IMG/VR virus record: IMGVR_UViG_3300033273_000240
Location: 1-21,520 of that record
Strand: one strand, 5' to 3'
DNA: 21,520 nucleotides
Origin: a virus
Shown piece after piece: positions 5,114 through 12,902 of the stretch. The notes under the pieces were generated by a model. It saw only the letters and a program-made list of their open reading frames with translations. It ran no database searches and had not been told where the DNA came from. The position numbers and the translations under genes were made by a program. Each line of letters opens with the position of its first letter. The stretch's first letter is position 1.

Positions 5114-7582
5114 ATGGCAGCGAATGATATAGATAAGGGAATCTCACAAGCACCAAGAGGCATTGATGACATGATGAAAGAGATGGCTAATGTTGAGCCT
5201 GATCTTGAGATTGAAATCGAAGACCCAGAAGAGGTACGAATTAAAGCTGGCGGAATGGAGATTGAGATTGATCCCGATGCTATGGCTAGTGACGAATTTA
5301 ATGCCAACCTCGCAGAAGAAATAGATGAAGAGCATTTACATAATTTAGCAAGTGAATTATTAGAAGATTACGAAGGAGATTTATCAGCTCGTCGTGATTG
5401 GTTAGATACTTATGTTGATGGATTAGAATTACTCGGGTTAAAACTCGAAGACAGATCAGAACCGTGGGAAGGTGCATGTAATGTTTTCCACCCTCTCATG
5501 ACCGAAACTTTAGTGAAGTTCCAAGCTGAAACAATGACGGAGACGTTCCCAGCGTCAGGACCCGTGAAAACACAAATCATAGGAAAGTTAACTAAAGCTA
5601 AAGAAGAAGCGGCTGATCGTGTTAAAGAGGATATGAACTATCAACTCACTGAGAAGATGCCGGAGTATAGACCCGAACATGAACGTATGTTATGGGGTTT
5701 AGGGCTCGCTGGTAATGCTTTCAAAAAGGTTTATTATGATCCGAGTTTAGAACGACAAGTCGCTATCTTCGTTCCCGCTGAAGATATTGTTGTACCTTAT
5801 GGAGCTTCCGATTTAGAATCAGCTGAACGAGTCACACACGTCATGCGTAAGACAGGTAATGAACTACGCAAACTACAAGTTGCAGGATTTTATCGTGATG
5901 TAGATTTAGGCGAACCATCTCATGACTTAGAAGAAGTAGAAAAGAAAATTGCAGAGAAGATGGGATTCAATGCTACCACTGATAATCGATTTAAAGTTTT
6001 AGAAATGCATGTAGACCTTGACTTAGAAGGTTATGAAGATGAACAAGACGGAAAACCTACAGGCATTGCGTTACCATACGTCGTTACTATTGAGAGATCA
6101 ACACAAGAAATTTTAGCTATACGGCGTAACTGGAACCCTGATGATGACACTAAACAAAAACGTCAGCACTTTGTTCACTATGGATATGTTCCAGGATTTG
6201 GCTTTTATTGTTTCGGTTTAATTCATTTAATCGGAGCTTTTGCTAAATCAGGCACAATGATTCTTCGTCAGTTAGTTGATGCAGGTACACTAGCCAACTT
6301 ACCAGGTGGATTTAAATCAAGAGGACTTAGAATTAGAGGAGATGAAACACCAATCTCTCCTGCTGAGTTCCGTGATGTTGATGTACCGTCTGGCACTATT
6401 AGAGATAATATTTTACCTCTTCCATATAAAGAACCAAGCCAAGTTCTTAATCAATTGATGAATCAAATTGTAGAAGAAGGAAGACGTTTTGCATCAGCAG
6501 CAGACTTAAAAGTATCTGATATGTCAGCCAACGCACCTGTTGGAACTACGCTAGCTATCTTAGAGCGAACTCTTAAAGTGATGTCAGCTGTACAAGCTCG
6601 TATTCACTATGCAATGAAGCAAGAGTTTAAACTCTTAAAAAATATTATTCGTGATTACACTGATGATGAGTATTCATATGAGCCTACAGATGGCACTGAA
6701 TATGTTAAAAAATCAGACTACGATACAGTTGAAGTTATCCCTGTGTCAGACCCCAATGCTGCTACAATGTCTCAGAAAGTTGTTCAGTATCAAGCGGTTA
6801 TGCAATTAGCTCAAGCTAATCCAGATATTTATGACATGGTAGAACTTAATAAACAAATGTTAGATATTCTTGGCGTTAAAAATGCAGATAAGCTAATACC
6901 TAGTAAAGATGATATGAAACCTGCTGATCCTGTATCTGAAAATATGAACATTATTAATCTTAAACCTGTAAAAGCTTTTTCATATCAAGATCACCAAGCA
7001 CACATTGATGTTCATTTAGCTTTTGCAGATGATCCTAAAATTAGACAACTTGTTGGACAAAGCCCGAAAGCAGGAGAAGTCCAAGCAGCACTCGACGCTC
7101 ACGTCGCAGAACATTTAGCTTTCTTATATAGAAAAGAAGTTGAAGAACAACTAGGTGTACCACTACCTAAACCAAACGAAGTTCTTCCAGAGGATGTAGA
7201 ACTAGAAGTATCACGACTAGCTTCTCGTGCAGCATTACAACTACTACAGAAAAATCAAACTGAAGTAGCACAAAAACAAGCAGCGCAAGTTGCACAAGAC
7301 CCACTTACACAAATACAACAACGTGAACTAGCAATTAAAGAAATGGAAGCTCAAGCCAAAGCTCAGAAGATGCAAGCTGATACTCAATTAGAACAAGCTA
7401 GACTTGAACTTGAAAAACTTAGAATAGATTCACAAGAAAGAATTGCAGGAGCGAAACTCGGAGCTGATGCAATAACACAGGACAAACAAATCAAATCTAA
7501 AGAGCTGATGGAAGGCGCTAAGATTGGTGTGAATGTCGTGCAACAAGATAAACAATTCGAGGCAAATAAAAGAAAGGAATAG
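5114..7582 (+). CDS. Portal protein (P22-like family)
   Basis: The portal ring is the DNA gateway at one head vertex and the docking site for terminase and connector. The first 90 residues are acidic. The segment with DRSEPWEGACNVFHPLMTET and the later APVGTTLAILERTLKVMSA are typical of the large portal family found in many marine podo- and siphophages. The long C-terminal part (about residues 710-822) is a Gln/Ala/Lys-rich coiled coil, like the barrel of P22-type portals, which reaches into the head. Length 822 residues. An AGGAA site lies 5 bases before the ATG. It is followed 3 bases later by a small head gene. Confidence 0.92.
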   Translation: MAANDIDKGISQAPRGIDDMMKEMANVEPDLEIEIEDPEEVRIKAGGMEIEIDPDAMASDEFNANLAEEIDEEHLHNLASELLEDYEGDLSARRDWLDTYVDGLELLGLKLEDRSEPWEGACNVFHPLMTETLVKFQAETMTETFPASGPVKTQIIGKLTKAKEEAADRVKEDMNYQLTEKMPEYRPEHERMLWGLGLAGNAFKKVYYDPSLERQVAIFVPAEDIVVPYGASDLESAERVTHVMRKTGNELRKLQVAGFYRDVDLGEPSHDLEEVEKKIAEKMGFNATTDNRFKVLEMHVDLDLEGYEDEQDGKPTGIALPYVVTIERSTQEILAIRRNWNPDDDTKQKRQHFVHYGYVPGFGFYCFGLIHLIGAFAKSGTMILRQLVDAGTLANLPGGFKSRGLRIRGDETPISPAEFRDVDVPSGTIRDNILPLPYKEPSQVLNQLMNQIVEEGRRFASAADLKVSDMSANAPVGTTLAILERTLKVMSAVQARIHYAMKQEFKLLKNIIRDYTDDEYSYEPTDGTEYVKKSDYDTVEVIPVSDPNAATMSQKVVQYQAVMQLAQANPDIYDMVELNKQMLDILGVKNADKLIPSKDDMKPADPVSENMNIINLKPVKAFSYQDHQAHIDVHLAFADDPKIRQLVGQSPKAGEVQAALDAHVAEHLAFLYRKEVEEQLGVPLPKPNEVLPEDVELEVSRLASRAALQLLQKNQTEVAQKQAAQVAQDPLTQIQQRELAIKEMEAQAKAQKMQADTQLEQARLELEKLRIDSQERIAGAKLGADAITQDKQIKSKELMEGAKIGVNVVQQDKQFEANKRKE

Positions 7583-7585
7583 TAA

Positions 7586-7777
7586 ATGGATCAAACGTTA
7601 AAACTCCTCGCTGAAAAGCTTGGTGAGGAAAGGCAACGCATTAGTGATGATCTAGTTATGGGAAGAGCTGAAGAACATGCACAATACATGCATGGCTGTG
7701 GCATTATCCGTGGCTTTGACATTGCACAAGGATTAATTTCCGATATAGCAAAATTACAGGAGGATGACGATGACTGA
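7586..7777 (+). CDS. Small head-region protein (63 aa)
   Basis: A short, acidic helical protein with the pattern MGRAEEHAQYMHGCGIIRG (residues 25-43), then an alanine/isoleucine helix and an acid tail. Proteins with this pattern follow the portal gene in many marine phages; no function is known to me. A GGAA site precedes the ATG. Its 3' end (stop at 7775-7777) contains both the AGGAGG ribosome-binding site and the start of the GroES-like gene, so the two are translationally linked. Confidence 0.8.
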   Translation: MDQTLKLLAEKLGEERQRISDDLVMGRAEEHAQYMHGCGIIRGFDIAQGLISDIAKLQEDDDD

Positions 7778-8189
7778 AATCATAACTCCTAATAAAACAA
7801 TAGTGGACTTCAAAGGCAAAGCAGTTAAAGCTGAAGAAAAAAAACAAGAACAAAAAATAACTCAATTACCTGAAGTCAAAGGGTATCGCATTTTATGTGC
7901 TGTACCTAATGTAAATGAAAAGTATGAGAGTGGGCTAATTAAAGCAGATAAAACAAAGCATATTGAAGAACATTCAACTGTAGTTTTATTTGTTATTAAA
8001 TTAGGAGATATGGCTTATCAAGACAAAGACAGATTTCCTACAGGACCCTGGTGTAAAGAAGGTGACTTCGTTATTACTAGGGCATATTCTGGAACTCGAA
8101 TCAAGATACATGGTAAAGAGTTTCGCATTATTAACGACGATACAGTAGAAGCGGTGGTCGATGACCCACGTGGATATGAACGCGCATAA
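7770..8189 (+). CDS. GroES-like co-chaperonin (139 aa)
   Basis: The segment from residue 38 (GYRILCAVPNVNEKYESGLI) follows the GroES fold: first strands, then a mobile loop with a GLI-type hydrophobic tripeptide (55-57), then LGDMAYQDKDRFPTGPWCKEGDFV (in two parts, 79-101) and a final strand pair FRIINDDTVEAVV. Phage co-chaperonins (T4 gp31 is the classic case) pair with host GroEL to fold the capsid protein, which fits the position between portal and scaffold. The N-terminal 35 residues are a charged extension. Start 7770 is preferred to the ATG at 7764 because the AGGAGG site (7758-7763) directly abuts the earlier ATG. Confidence 0.85.
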   Translation: MTEIITPNKTIVDFKGKAVKAEEKKQEQKITQLPEVKGYRILCAVPNVNEKYESGLIKADKTKHIEEHSTVVLFVIKLGDMAYQDKDRFPTGPWCKEGDFVITRAYSGTRIKIHGKEFRIINDDTVEAVVDDPRGYERA

Positions 8190-8199
8190 GGAGTAAAGT

Positions 8200-9264
8200 A
8201 TGGCTGAAATAATTAATGAAATACCTGAAGAACTTAAGGATGAAGAAGAAACTACGGAAGTAGATTTAGAATCCAAAGAAGATAAGGAAGACTACGAAGA
8301 AGCCGCCGAGTCTAAAAAAGAAGAGTCTAAAAAAGAGTCTAAGCCTAAACAAGAAGAACTTGATTTTGAAATTGAAGAGGAAGACGACACTCCTCCTGAA
8401 GATCGAGATCGAGACCCACTACCAGAAAATATAAAAGAAGAATTAGAAGCGGATACTCTCGATGATTATTCTGAAAGAGTTAAACAACGCTTATCTCAAC
8501 TAAAAAAAGTTTGGCATGATGAACGCCGAGCTAAAGAAGCAGCTGACCGAGAAAGACAAGAAGCTGTGGCTATGGCTCAACGAATCATTGCAGAAAATAA
8601 AAAACTAAAAACAACATTGTCTTCTGGTGAAGAAGACTATTTAAACACTTTAAAAGATTCTTATACTAAAGAGTTAGATTTAGCTAAACGAGAATATCGT
8701 GATGCTTATGATTCTGGAGATACAGAGAAAATTATAGAAGCTCAGTCTAAAATGAATGAAGCTCAATATAAATTGTCTCAAGCCCAGCAATTAAAGCCTC
8801 AATATAAAATAGACTCTTTACAAGAAGACGAAAATAGTGTACAAATACAGCAAGAAAGAAATACACAACCTCAAGCACCAAAACCAGATGCAAAAGCACT
8901 TGCTTGGCAGGATGCTAATCCATGGTTTGGTAAAAACAGAGCAATGACGGGGTTTGCTTTGGGGTTGCACGATGAACTCGTTAACCACGAGGGAATAATG
9001 CCGTCAACAGATGCATATTATCGTCGTATAGATGATGCGATGCGAAAAACATTCCCAGAACACTTTGGGGAAACTGAATCGTTGGAGGAAGAAAAACCTG
9101 CCCAACGCACTAAACCTTCAAATGTAGTTGCTCCGGCTACGCGTAGTACCGCGCCAAAAAAAGTACGTTTGACTAAGACACAATTAGCATTGGCTAAGAA
9201 GTTTAAGTTAACACCGGAACAATATGCAAGAGAACTTTTAAAAACGGAGAACGCAAATGGATAA
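8200..9264 (+). CDS. Putative scaffolding protein
   Basis: A 354-residue, extremely acidic and charged protein. Residues 1-90 are rich in Glu/Asp/Lys, and about 95-210 form a long coiled coil (ERVKQRLSQLKKVWHDERR, then repeated Glu/Lys/Ala heptads). The C-terminal region is basic (KKVRLTKTQLALAKKFKL), as in scaffolds whose C-terminal helix contacts the coat protein. The position between portal and major capsid protein is the usual scaffold locus. AAGGAG overlaps the stop codon of the GroES-like gene. No protease domain is visible, so it is probably a removable or recycled scaffold. Confidence 0.8.
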   Translation: MAEIINEIPEELKDEEETTEVDLESKEDKEDYEEAAESKKEESKKESKPKQEELDFEIEEEDDTPPEDRDRDPLPENIKEELEADTLDDYSERVKQRLSQLKKVWHDERRAKEAADRERQEAVAMAQRIIAENKKLKTTLSSGEEDYLNTLKDSYTKELDLAKREYRDAYDSGDTEKIIEAQSKMNEAQYKLSQAQQLKPQYKIDSLQEDENSVQIQQERNTQPQAPKPDAKALAWQDANPWFGKNRAMTGFALGLHDELVNHEGIMPSTDAYYRRIDDAMRKTFPEHFGETESLEEEKPAQRTKPSNVVAPATRSTAPKKVRLTKTQLALAKKFKLTPEQYARELLKTENANG

Positions 9265-9703
9265 CAGAAAAACTAGAGAAGCAGTAACTCGTGAAGAAAC
9301 AGATATGAGAACGAAGACTTGGGCTCCCCCATCTTTGCTCCCAGAATTTAAGAAACAACCAGGCTGGGCATATCGTTGGATTCGAGTCACGCTTGCTAAT
9401 GAAGCTGATGCCAGAAACGCTTCTTCGAAAATGCGTGAAGGCTGGGAACCTGTGAAACATTCAGAACACCCAGAAATTAAATTAACATCAAACCCTAACA
9501 GCCAATATAAAGATGCTGTAGAAGTAGGGGGTTTGTTACTTTGTAAAATGCCACAAGAAATGGTAGATCAGAGAAATGCATACTATAGACAGAAAACAGA
9601 AGGTCAAGCACAAGCAGTTGATAATAGCTTCTTGAAAGAAAATGACCCACGCATGCCACTCTTCTCAGATAAAAAGTCTACTAAGTCTTTTGGTAAAGGT
9701 TAA
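9257..9703 (+). CDS. Head-region protein of unknown function (148 aa)
   Basis: It contains TWAPPSLLPEFKKQPGWAYR (residues 21-40) and REGWEPVKHSEHPEI, a pattern I associate with a conserved protein next to the capsid genes of marine phages; function not known to me. The central part (GGLLLCKMPQEMVDQRNAYY) may form a helix-strand unit, and the C-terminus is basic and disordered. It overlaps the end of the scaffold gene by 8 bases, with GGAG 7 bases before its ATG. A structural or assembly role is inferred from context only. Confidence 0.8.
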   Translation: MDNRKTREAVTREETDMRTKTWAPPSLLPEFKKQPGWAYRWIRVTLANEADARNASSKMREGWEPVKHSEHPEIKLTSNPNSQYKDAVEVGGLLLCKMPQEMVDQRNAYYRQKTEGQAQAVDNSFLKENDPRMPLFSDKKSTKSFGKG

Positions 9704-9728
9704 ACGAAATCTTTAAGGAGATATTATT

Positions 9729-10331
9729 ATGGCAACAACAGCCGCAGCTTACGGTTTAAAAGCCGTTAATTTGATCGGTGGTCAGCCTTATGCTGGTTCT
9801 ACACGTCAAATTAAAATCGCGTCTGGATATAATACTAACATCTTCAACGGAAGCGTCGTATCAATCGTAGCGGCAGGTACAATCGAATTAGTAACAACAA
9901 TCGGTTCATCCGCTTCTAAATTCCCTGCAGGTACTGTAGGTGTTTTCGTTGGATGTTCTTATACAGATCCAAACACTAAACAAAAATTATTCAAACAATA
10001 CTGGCCAGCTGGCACAGTAGCTTCTGACGCAGTTGCATACGTAATTGACGATCCAGATGTTGTATTCCAAATTCAAGCTGACGATACAGTTCCTCAAACA
10101 GCTCTTGGTGCTAACGCTCCATTAGCGAACGTACAGTCAACTTCTACAGGTGATACAGCTACAGGTAACTCAAACGTAGCATTAGACGCAACTGTTGTAC
10201 AAACAGAAGCAGCTTTCAGAATCGTGGATTTTGTTGATTCAACTACATCAAGCGTAGGCGATGCTTATACTGACGTGTTAGTTAAATTCAACGGTGTAAA
10301 CCACGGTTACAATAACGGTACTGGTATTTAA
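9729..10331 (+). CDS. Putative capsid decoration or structural protein (200 aa)
   Basis: A Thr/Ala/Val-rich, probably beta-rich protein without cysteine pairs. It shows the pattern FVGCSYTDPNTKQKLFKQYW (residues 77-96) and the phrase YVIDDPDVVFQIQADD, both of which I remember from proteins encoded just before the capsid gene in pelagic phages. The ideal ribosome-binding site (AAGGAG, 9 bases before the ATG) and the regular codon choice fit a highly expressed virion protein. A head-decoration or cement role is likely but inferred. Confidence 0.75.
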   Translation: MATTAAAYGLKAVNLIGGQPYAGSTRQIKIASGYNTNIFNGSVVSIVAAGTIELVTTIGSSASKFPAGTVGVFVGCSYTDPNTKQKLFKQYWPAGTVASDAVAYVIDDPDVVFQIQADDTVPQTALGANAPLANVQSTSTGDTATGNSNVALDATVVQTEAAFRIVDFVDSTTSSVGDAYTDVLVKFNGVNHGYNNGTGI

Positions 10332-10343
10332 GGAGAATAAACC

Positions 10344-11258
10344 ATGGCAATTTCAAGAGCTCAGTTATTAAAAGAACTGCTCCCAGGTCTTAATGCTTTA
10401 TTCGGTATGGAATACCAGCGTTATGGCGAAGAGCACAAAGAAATCTACGAAACAGAATCATCAGAAAGAAGTTTCGAAGAAGAAACAAAACTATCAGGCT
10501 TCGCAGCTGCCCCTAACAAGGCTGAAGGTGCTGCAATTGCGTATGACAACGCACAAGAAGCTTGGACAGCTAGATATAATCACGAAACAATCGCTTTAGG
10601 CTTCTCATTAACTGAAGAAGCAGTAGAAGATAACTTGTATGACACTTTATCTGCTCGTTACACTAAAGCATTAGCTCGTGCTATGTCTTACACAAAACAA
10701 GTTAAAGCTGCTAACGTTTTAAACAACGGCTTTGACGGTACTAACTACCCAGGCGGTGACGCTAAAGCATTATTTGCTACAGATCACCCATTAGTAAACG
10801 GCGGTACAAACAGCAATACGCAGTCAGTTGCTGCTGACTTAAACGAAACTTCATTAGAAAACGCAGTTATTCAGTTAGCTGGTTGGACAGATGAAAGAGG
10901 TTTATTAATTGCTGCTAAACCACGTAAACTAATTATCCCACCAGCATTACAGTTCGTGGCTACTCGTTTATTAGAAACTGACTTAAGAGTTGGTACTGCT
11001 GATAACGATATCAACGCATTACGTAGTAACGGTGCGATTCCAGAAGGCTATGCAGTAAATCACTTCTTAACAGATACTGATGCATACTTCTTAACAACCG
11101 ATGTTCCTAACGGTATGAAGCACTTCGAAAGAACTGCATTAACTACTTCTATGGACGGCGACTTCGACACAGGTAACGTACGTTACAAAGCTCGTGAGCG
11201 TTATTCATTCGGTTGGTCAGATCCCCTCGGTATGTGGGGCTCACAAGGCGCTGCTTAA
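10344..11258 (+). CDS. Major capsid protein
   Basis: A 304-residue protein with the layout of HK97-fold coat proteins of the Mu gpT-like group: an N-terminal helical arm (MAISRAQLLKELLPGLNALF), a charged E-loop region (residues about 30-65), a spine helix region (LSARYTKALARAMSYTKQVK), the KALFATDHPLVNGGT segment, a P-domain strand KPRKLIIPPALQF, and the C-terminal KARERYSFGWSDPLGMWG. It has an AAGGAG site 8 bases before its ATG and is followed by a strong terminator, both fitting the most abundant virion protein. Confidence 0.9.
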   Translation: MAISRAQLLKELLPGLNALFGMEYQRYGEEHKEIYETESSERSFEEETKLSGFAAAPNKAEGAAIAYDNAQEAWTARYNHETIALGFSLTEEAVEDNLYDTLSARYTKALARAMSYTKQVKAANVLNNGFDGTNYPGGDAKALFATDHPLVNGGTNSNTQSVAADLNETSLENAVIQLAGWTDERGLLIAAKPRKLIIPPALQFVATRLLETDLRVGTADNDINALRSNGAIPEGYAVNHFLTDTDAYFLTTDVPNGMKHFERTALTTSMDGDFDTGNVRYKARERYSFGWSDPLGMWGSQGAA

Positions 11259-11286
11259 TTAATTAAGCGGAGTCTACTCTCCTCCT

Positions 11287-11315
11287 AAGACCCAGTTTCG
11301 GCTGGGTCTTTTTTT
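11287..11315 (+). terminator. Strong intrinsic terminator after the capsid gene
   Basis: Nine-base arms AAGACCCAG (11287-11295) and CTGGGTCTT (11302-11310), a 6-base loop and a T-run to 11315. It closes the head operon 28 bases after the capsid stop codon and separates it from the pqqA-like gene. Confidence 0.95.
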
Positions 11316-11411
11316 ATTTATAACTCATGGTTTTCTTTATAGTTTTTCTTTTTAATATCAATACAATACATATATCAGCTATGCTGAAATTTAATTTAAG
11401 GAGATTACATT

Positions 11412-11483
11412 ATGTGGACAACACCATCAGCAACAGAAATGAGATTTGGTTTTGAAGTAACAATGTACGTATGTAACAAGTAA
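11412..11483 (+). CDS. pqqA: PqqA-like PQQ precursor peptide (23 aa)
   Basis: A 23-codon gene with an excellent ribosome-binding site (AAGGAGA, 11398-11404, 7 bases before the ATG). The peptide opens MWTTPSATEMRFGF and continues EVTMYVCNK. This matches the short beta/gammaproteobacterial PqqA type (recalled pattern: MWT-x-P at the start, R-x-GFEVTMY near the end). In PqqA the Glu and Tyr of E-x3-Y are cross-linked by PqqE (with PqqD) and cut out to become pyrroloquinoline quinone; here they are Glu15 and Tyr19. The C-terminal Cys21 is unusual to me. Terminators on both sides make it a separate transcription unit. No pqqB-E genes are in the window, so it would feed the host pathway. Confidence 0.85.
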   Translation: MWTTPSATEMRFGFEVTMYVCNK

Positions 11484-11718
11484 GTATATAATTTAAAAAC
11501 TTATTATCTATTCGGTACGGTGGCTAGGAAACAGCCTGAATCGTTTAAAAGGGATAATATTTTAAAAGCACCAACATTAAAGGGCCTAGTGTCCTTTTTT
11601 GTTGTATAATACTAATAAGTGATGTATTATCTTATTATCTGGGAACAACCAGCTTATCAGACTGCCCCAGCAGACGCATACACGACGGATAAGCTTAACT
11701 TTGTATGGAGAAACACTA
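11484..11718 (+). other. Structured intergenic stretch after pqqA
   Basis: No convincing gene. It contains a small hairpin GGCT/AGCC (11522-11536), a TTTAAAA/TTTTAAA hairpin (11544-11566), the weak terminator at 11579-11600, and a long-range 8-base inverted repeat AGCTTATC (11651-11658) / GATAAGCT (11688-11695) enclosing CTGC/GCAG. The last forms a folded leader for the 11719 gene. A 44-codon frame (11622-11756) crosses this leader, overlaps the next gene out of frame and lacks a good ribosome-binding site. Confidence 0.5.
11579..11600 (+). terminator. Weak intrinsic terminator downstream of pqqA
   Basis: AAAGG (11579-11583) pairs with CCTTT (11593-11597), with one added G-U pair and a 7-base loop, followed by a T-run to 11600. 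The stem is weak and overlaps the T-run, so it may leak. Confidence 0.5.
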
Positions 11719-11946
11719 ATGGCAACAACAACCTTTACAGGCCCAGTTGTATCTAACAACGGGTTCACATCTACAGCAATCGCATTTGCTAACTTACCAA
11801 CAGCTTCAGACAGCACAGGTCAAGTAATCTTTTGTTCTAACGCATTAAAAGCATCTGAAACAGCAGGTAACGGTACAGGCAACTTAGTATTTTCTGACGG
11901 TTCTAACTGGATCCGCGTTGATACCGGCGCTACAGCATCTGCTTAA
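11719..11946 (+). CDS. Small beta-rich virion-type protein (75 aa)
   Basis: The sequence MATTTFTGPVVSNNGFTSTA followed by Gly/Thr/Asn-rich strands and ending SDGSNWIRVDTGATASA resembles short phage structural proteins such as head-fibre or tail-tip subunits. The upstream TTG at 11701 in the same frame is rejected because GGAG (11707-11710) lies 8 bases before the ATG at 11719. It begins the second rightward block, preceded by the folded leader. Exact role unknown. Confidence 0.75.
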   Translation: MATTTFTGPVVSNNGFTSTAIAFANLPTASDSTGQVIFCSNALKASETAGNGTGNLVFSDGSNWIRVDTGATASA

Positions 11947-11958
11947 TAGGAGATAAAT

Positions 11959-12240
11959 ATGCAATCTGACGTAAAAGCAACCAACTTTGTTGCCGCAGAT
12001 TCTCCTGATACAGCTATTAACCATAGAGCTCGTGTTAGAAGCATTAACTATGTTTCAGCAGCAACTGCGGGCTCTATCGTTTTAAAAAATGGCTCAACTG
12101 GTGCAACATTACTAACAGTCGTAACACCTGCAGGTATTGGTGGACATGACGTAGTAATCCCAGGCGATGGTATTCTATTCAGCGATGAAGTTTACTGCAC
12201 ATTAACTAATGTCACATCTGTGACTATCTTCCATAGTTAA
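11959..12240 (+). CDS. Small virion-type protein (93 aa)
   Basis: A beta-rich protein: MQSDVKATNFVAADSPDTA, then RARVRSINYVSAATAGSIVL and a conserved-looking VVIPGDGILFSDEVYCTL. I have seen this pattern in many phages as a small protein of unknown function, often encoded near head or connector genes; a decoration or head-fibre role is possible. A GGAG site precedes the ATG. Only two bases separate it from the next gene, which has no ribosome-binding site of its own and is probably translated by coupling. Confidence 0.75.
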   Translation: MQSDVKATNFVAADSPDTAINHRARVRSINYVSAATAGSIVLKNGSTGATLLTVVTPAGIGGHDVVIPGDGILFSDEVYCTLTNVTSVTIFHS

Positions 12241-12242
12241 TA

Positions 12243-12539
12243 ATGGCAACGACTAAGAAAAAAGGAATGGGTATTAAAACTTCTGTAAAGTCGGGCAACT
12301 TTCGTCCGACCAAGCAGGGTGCGGGTATGACTAAGAAAGGTGTTGCAGCCTATCGCAAAGCCAACCCAGGTTCTAAATTAAAAACAGCGGTTACGGGTAA
12401 AGTCAAACCTGGGTCTAAAGATGCAAAACGACGTAAGTCATTTTGTGCTAGGTCTGCAGGACAGATGAAGCAGTTTCCAAAGGCAGCTAAAGACCCTAAC
12501 TCAAGATTACGTCAAGCAAGACGTAGGTGGAAGTGTTAA
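12243..12539 (+). CDS. Lys/Arg-rich protein, DUF6321-like (98 aa)
   Basis: A strongly basic protein with GAGMTKKGVAAYRKANPGSK (residues 27-46), then KPGSKDAKRRKSFCARSAGQ and a C-terminal RLRQARRRWKC. This matches a domain I recall as DUF6321, found in marine phages and with no known function (name from memory). The composition suggests binding to nucleic acid or encapsidated DNA. It is the first of the run of basic genes. No own ribosome-binding site; TAATAATG links it to the preceding stop codon. Confidence 0.8.
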   Translation: MATTKKKGMGIKTSVKSGNFRPTKQGAGMTKKGVAAYRKANPGSKLKTAVTGKVKPGSKDAKRRKSFCARSAGQMKQFPKAAKDPNSRLRQARRRWKC

Positions 12540-12540
12540 C

Positions 12541-12765
12541 ATGGAAAAGATGCAAGAAACAGTAGCTGTTCACTCGGCAGAGATTGAACACATGAAGAAA
12601 GATATAGATCATATCATAGCTAAAGTTGACAAGATGGACAAGTCGGTAGATGACATTAAAGAAACATTAGCAGAAATCAGAGGCGGTAAAGCTGTAGCGA
12701 TGTGGTTTTTTGGTTTTATTGGAGTTATAGTAGGATCTGTTGTTACTTGGTGGATGGGTAAATAA
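12541..12765 (+). CDS. XhlA-like coiled-coil/membrane protein (74 aa)
   Basis: Residues 1-50 form a heptad-patterned coiled coil (HMKKDIDHIIAKVDKMDKSV), and residues 51-72 are a membrane helix (AMWFFGFIGVIVGSVVTWW). This is the layout of the haemolysin XhlA family, small membrane proteins that assist holins in phage lysis. It could instead tether or insert another phage protein into the membrane. It is not basic like its neighbours but lies in the same operon; its stop codon overlaps the next start by one base (TAATG). Confidence 0.7.
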   Translation: MEKMQETVAVHSAEIEHMKKDIDHIIAKVDKMDKSVDDIKETLAEIRGGKAVAMWFFGFIGVIVGSVVTWWMGK

Positions 12766-12902
12766 TGCCAGCAAAAAGTAAAAAACAGTATCAGTTTATG
12801 AAAGCGGTAGCAAAGAATAAAAAGTTTGCAAAGAAGGTAGGTGTACCTACAAAAGTAGGTAAAGAATTTACAAAGAAACCAAAGTCCAAAAGGAGAAAAT
12901 AA
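12765..12902 (+). CDS. Very small Lys-rich protein (45 aa)
   Basis: The 45-residue product opens MPAKSKKQYQFMKAVAKNKK and ends with KKPKSKRRK; about four in ten residues are Lys or Arg. The MPAKSK-Q-x-FM opening resembles a small phage/bacterial family that I associate with DUF3008 (from memory). Its start overlaps the preceding stop (TAATG) and its stop overlaps the next start (TAATG), so it is embedded in a continuously translated operon. DNA binding is likely from composition only. Confidence 0.75.
   Translation: MPAKSKKQYQFMKAVAKNKKFAKKVGVPTKVGKEFTKKPKSKRRK

Noticed and set aside
7764-8189. Upstream start for the GroES-like gene
   Set aside because: The AGGAGG site directly abuts the ATG at 7764, leaving no spacer; the ATG at 7770 has a normal 6-base spacing.
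11484-11600. tRNA or known riboswitch in the spacer after pqqA
   Set aside because: No acceptor/T-loop arrangement fits a tRNA, and I do not recognise a known riboswitch core; only short local hairpins are present.
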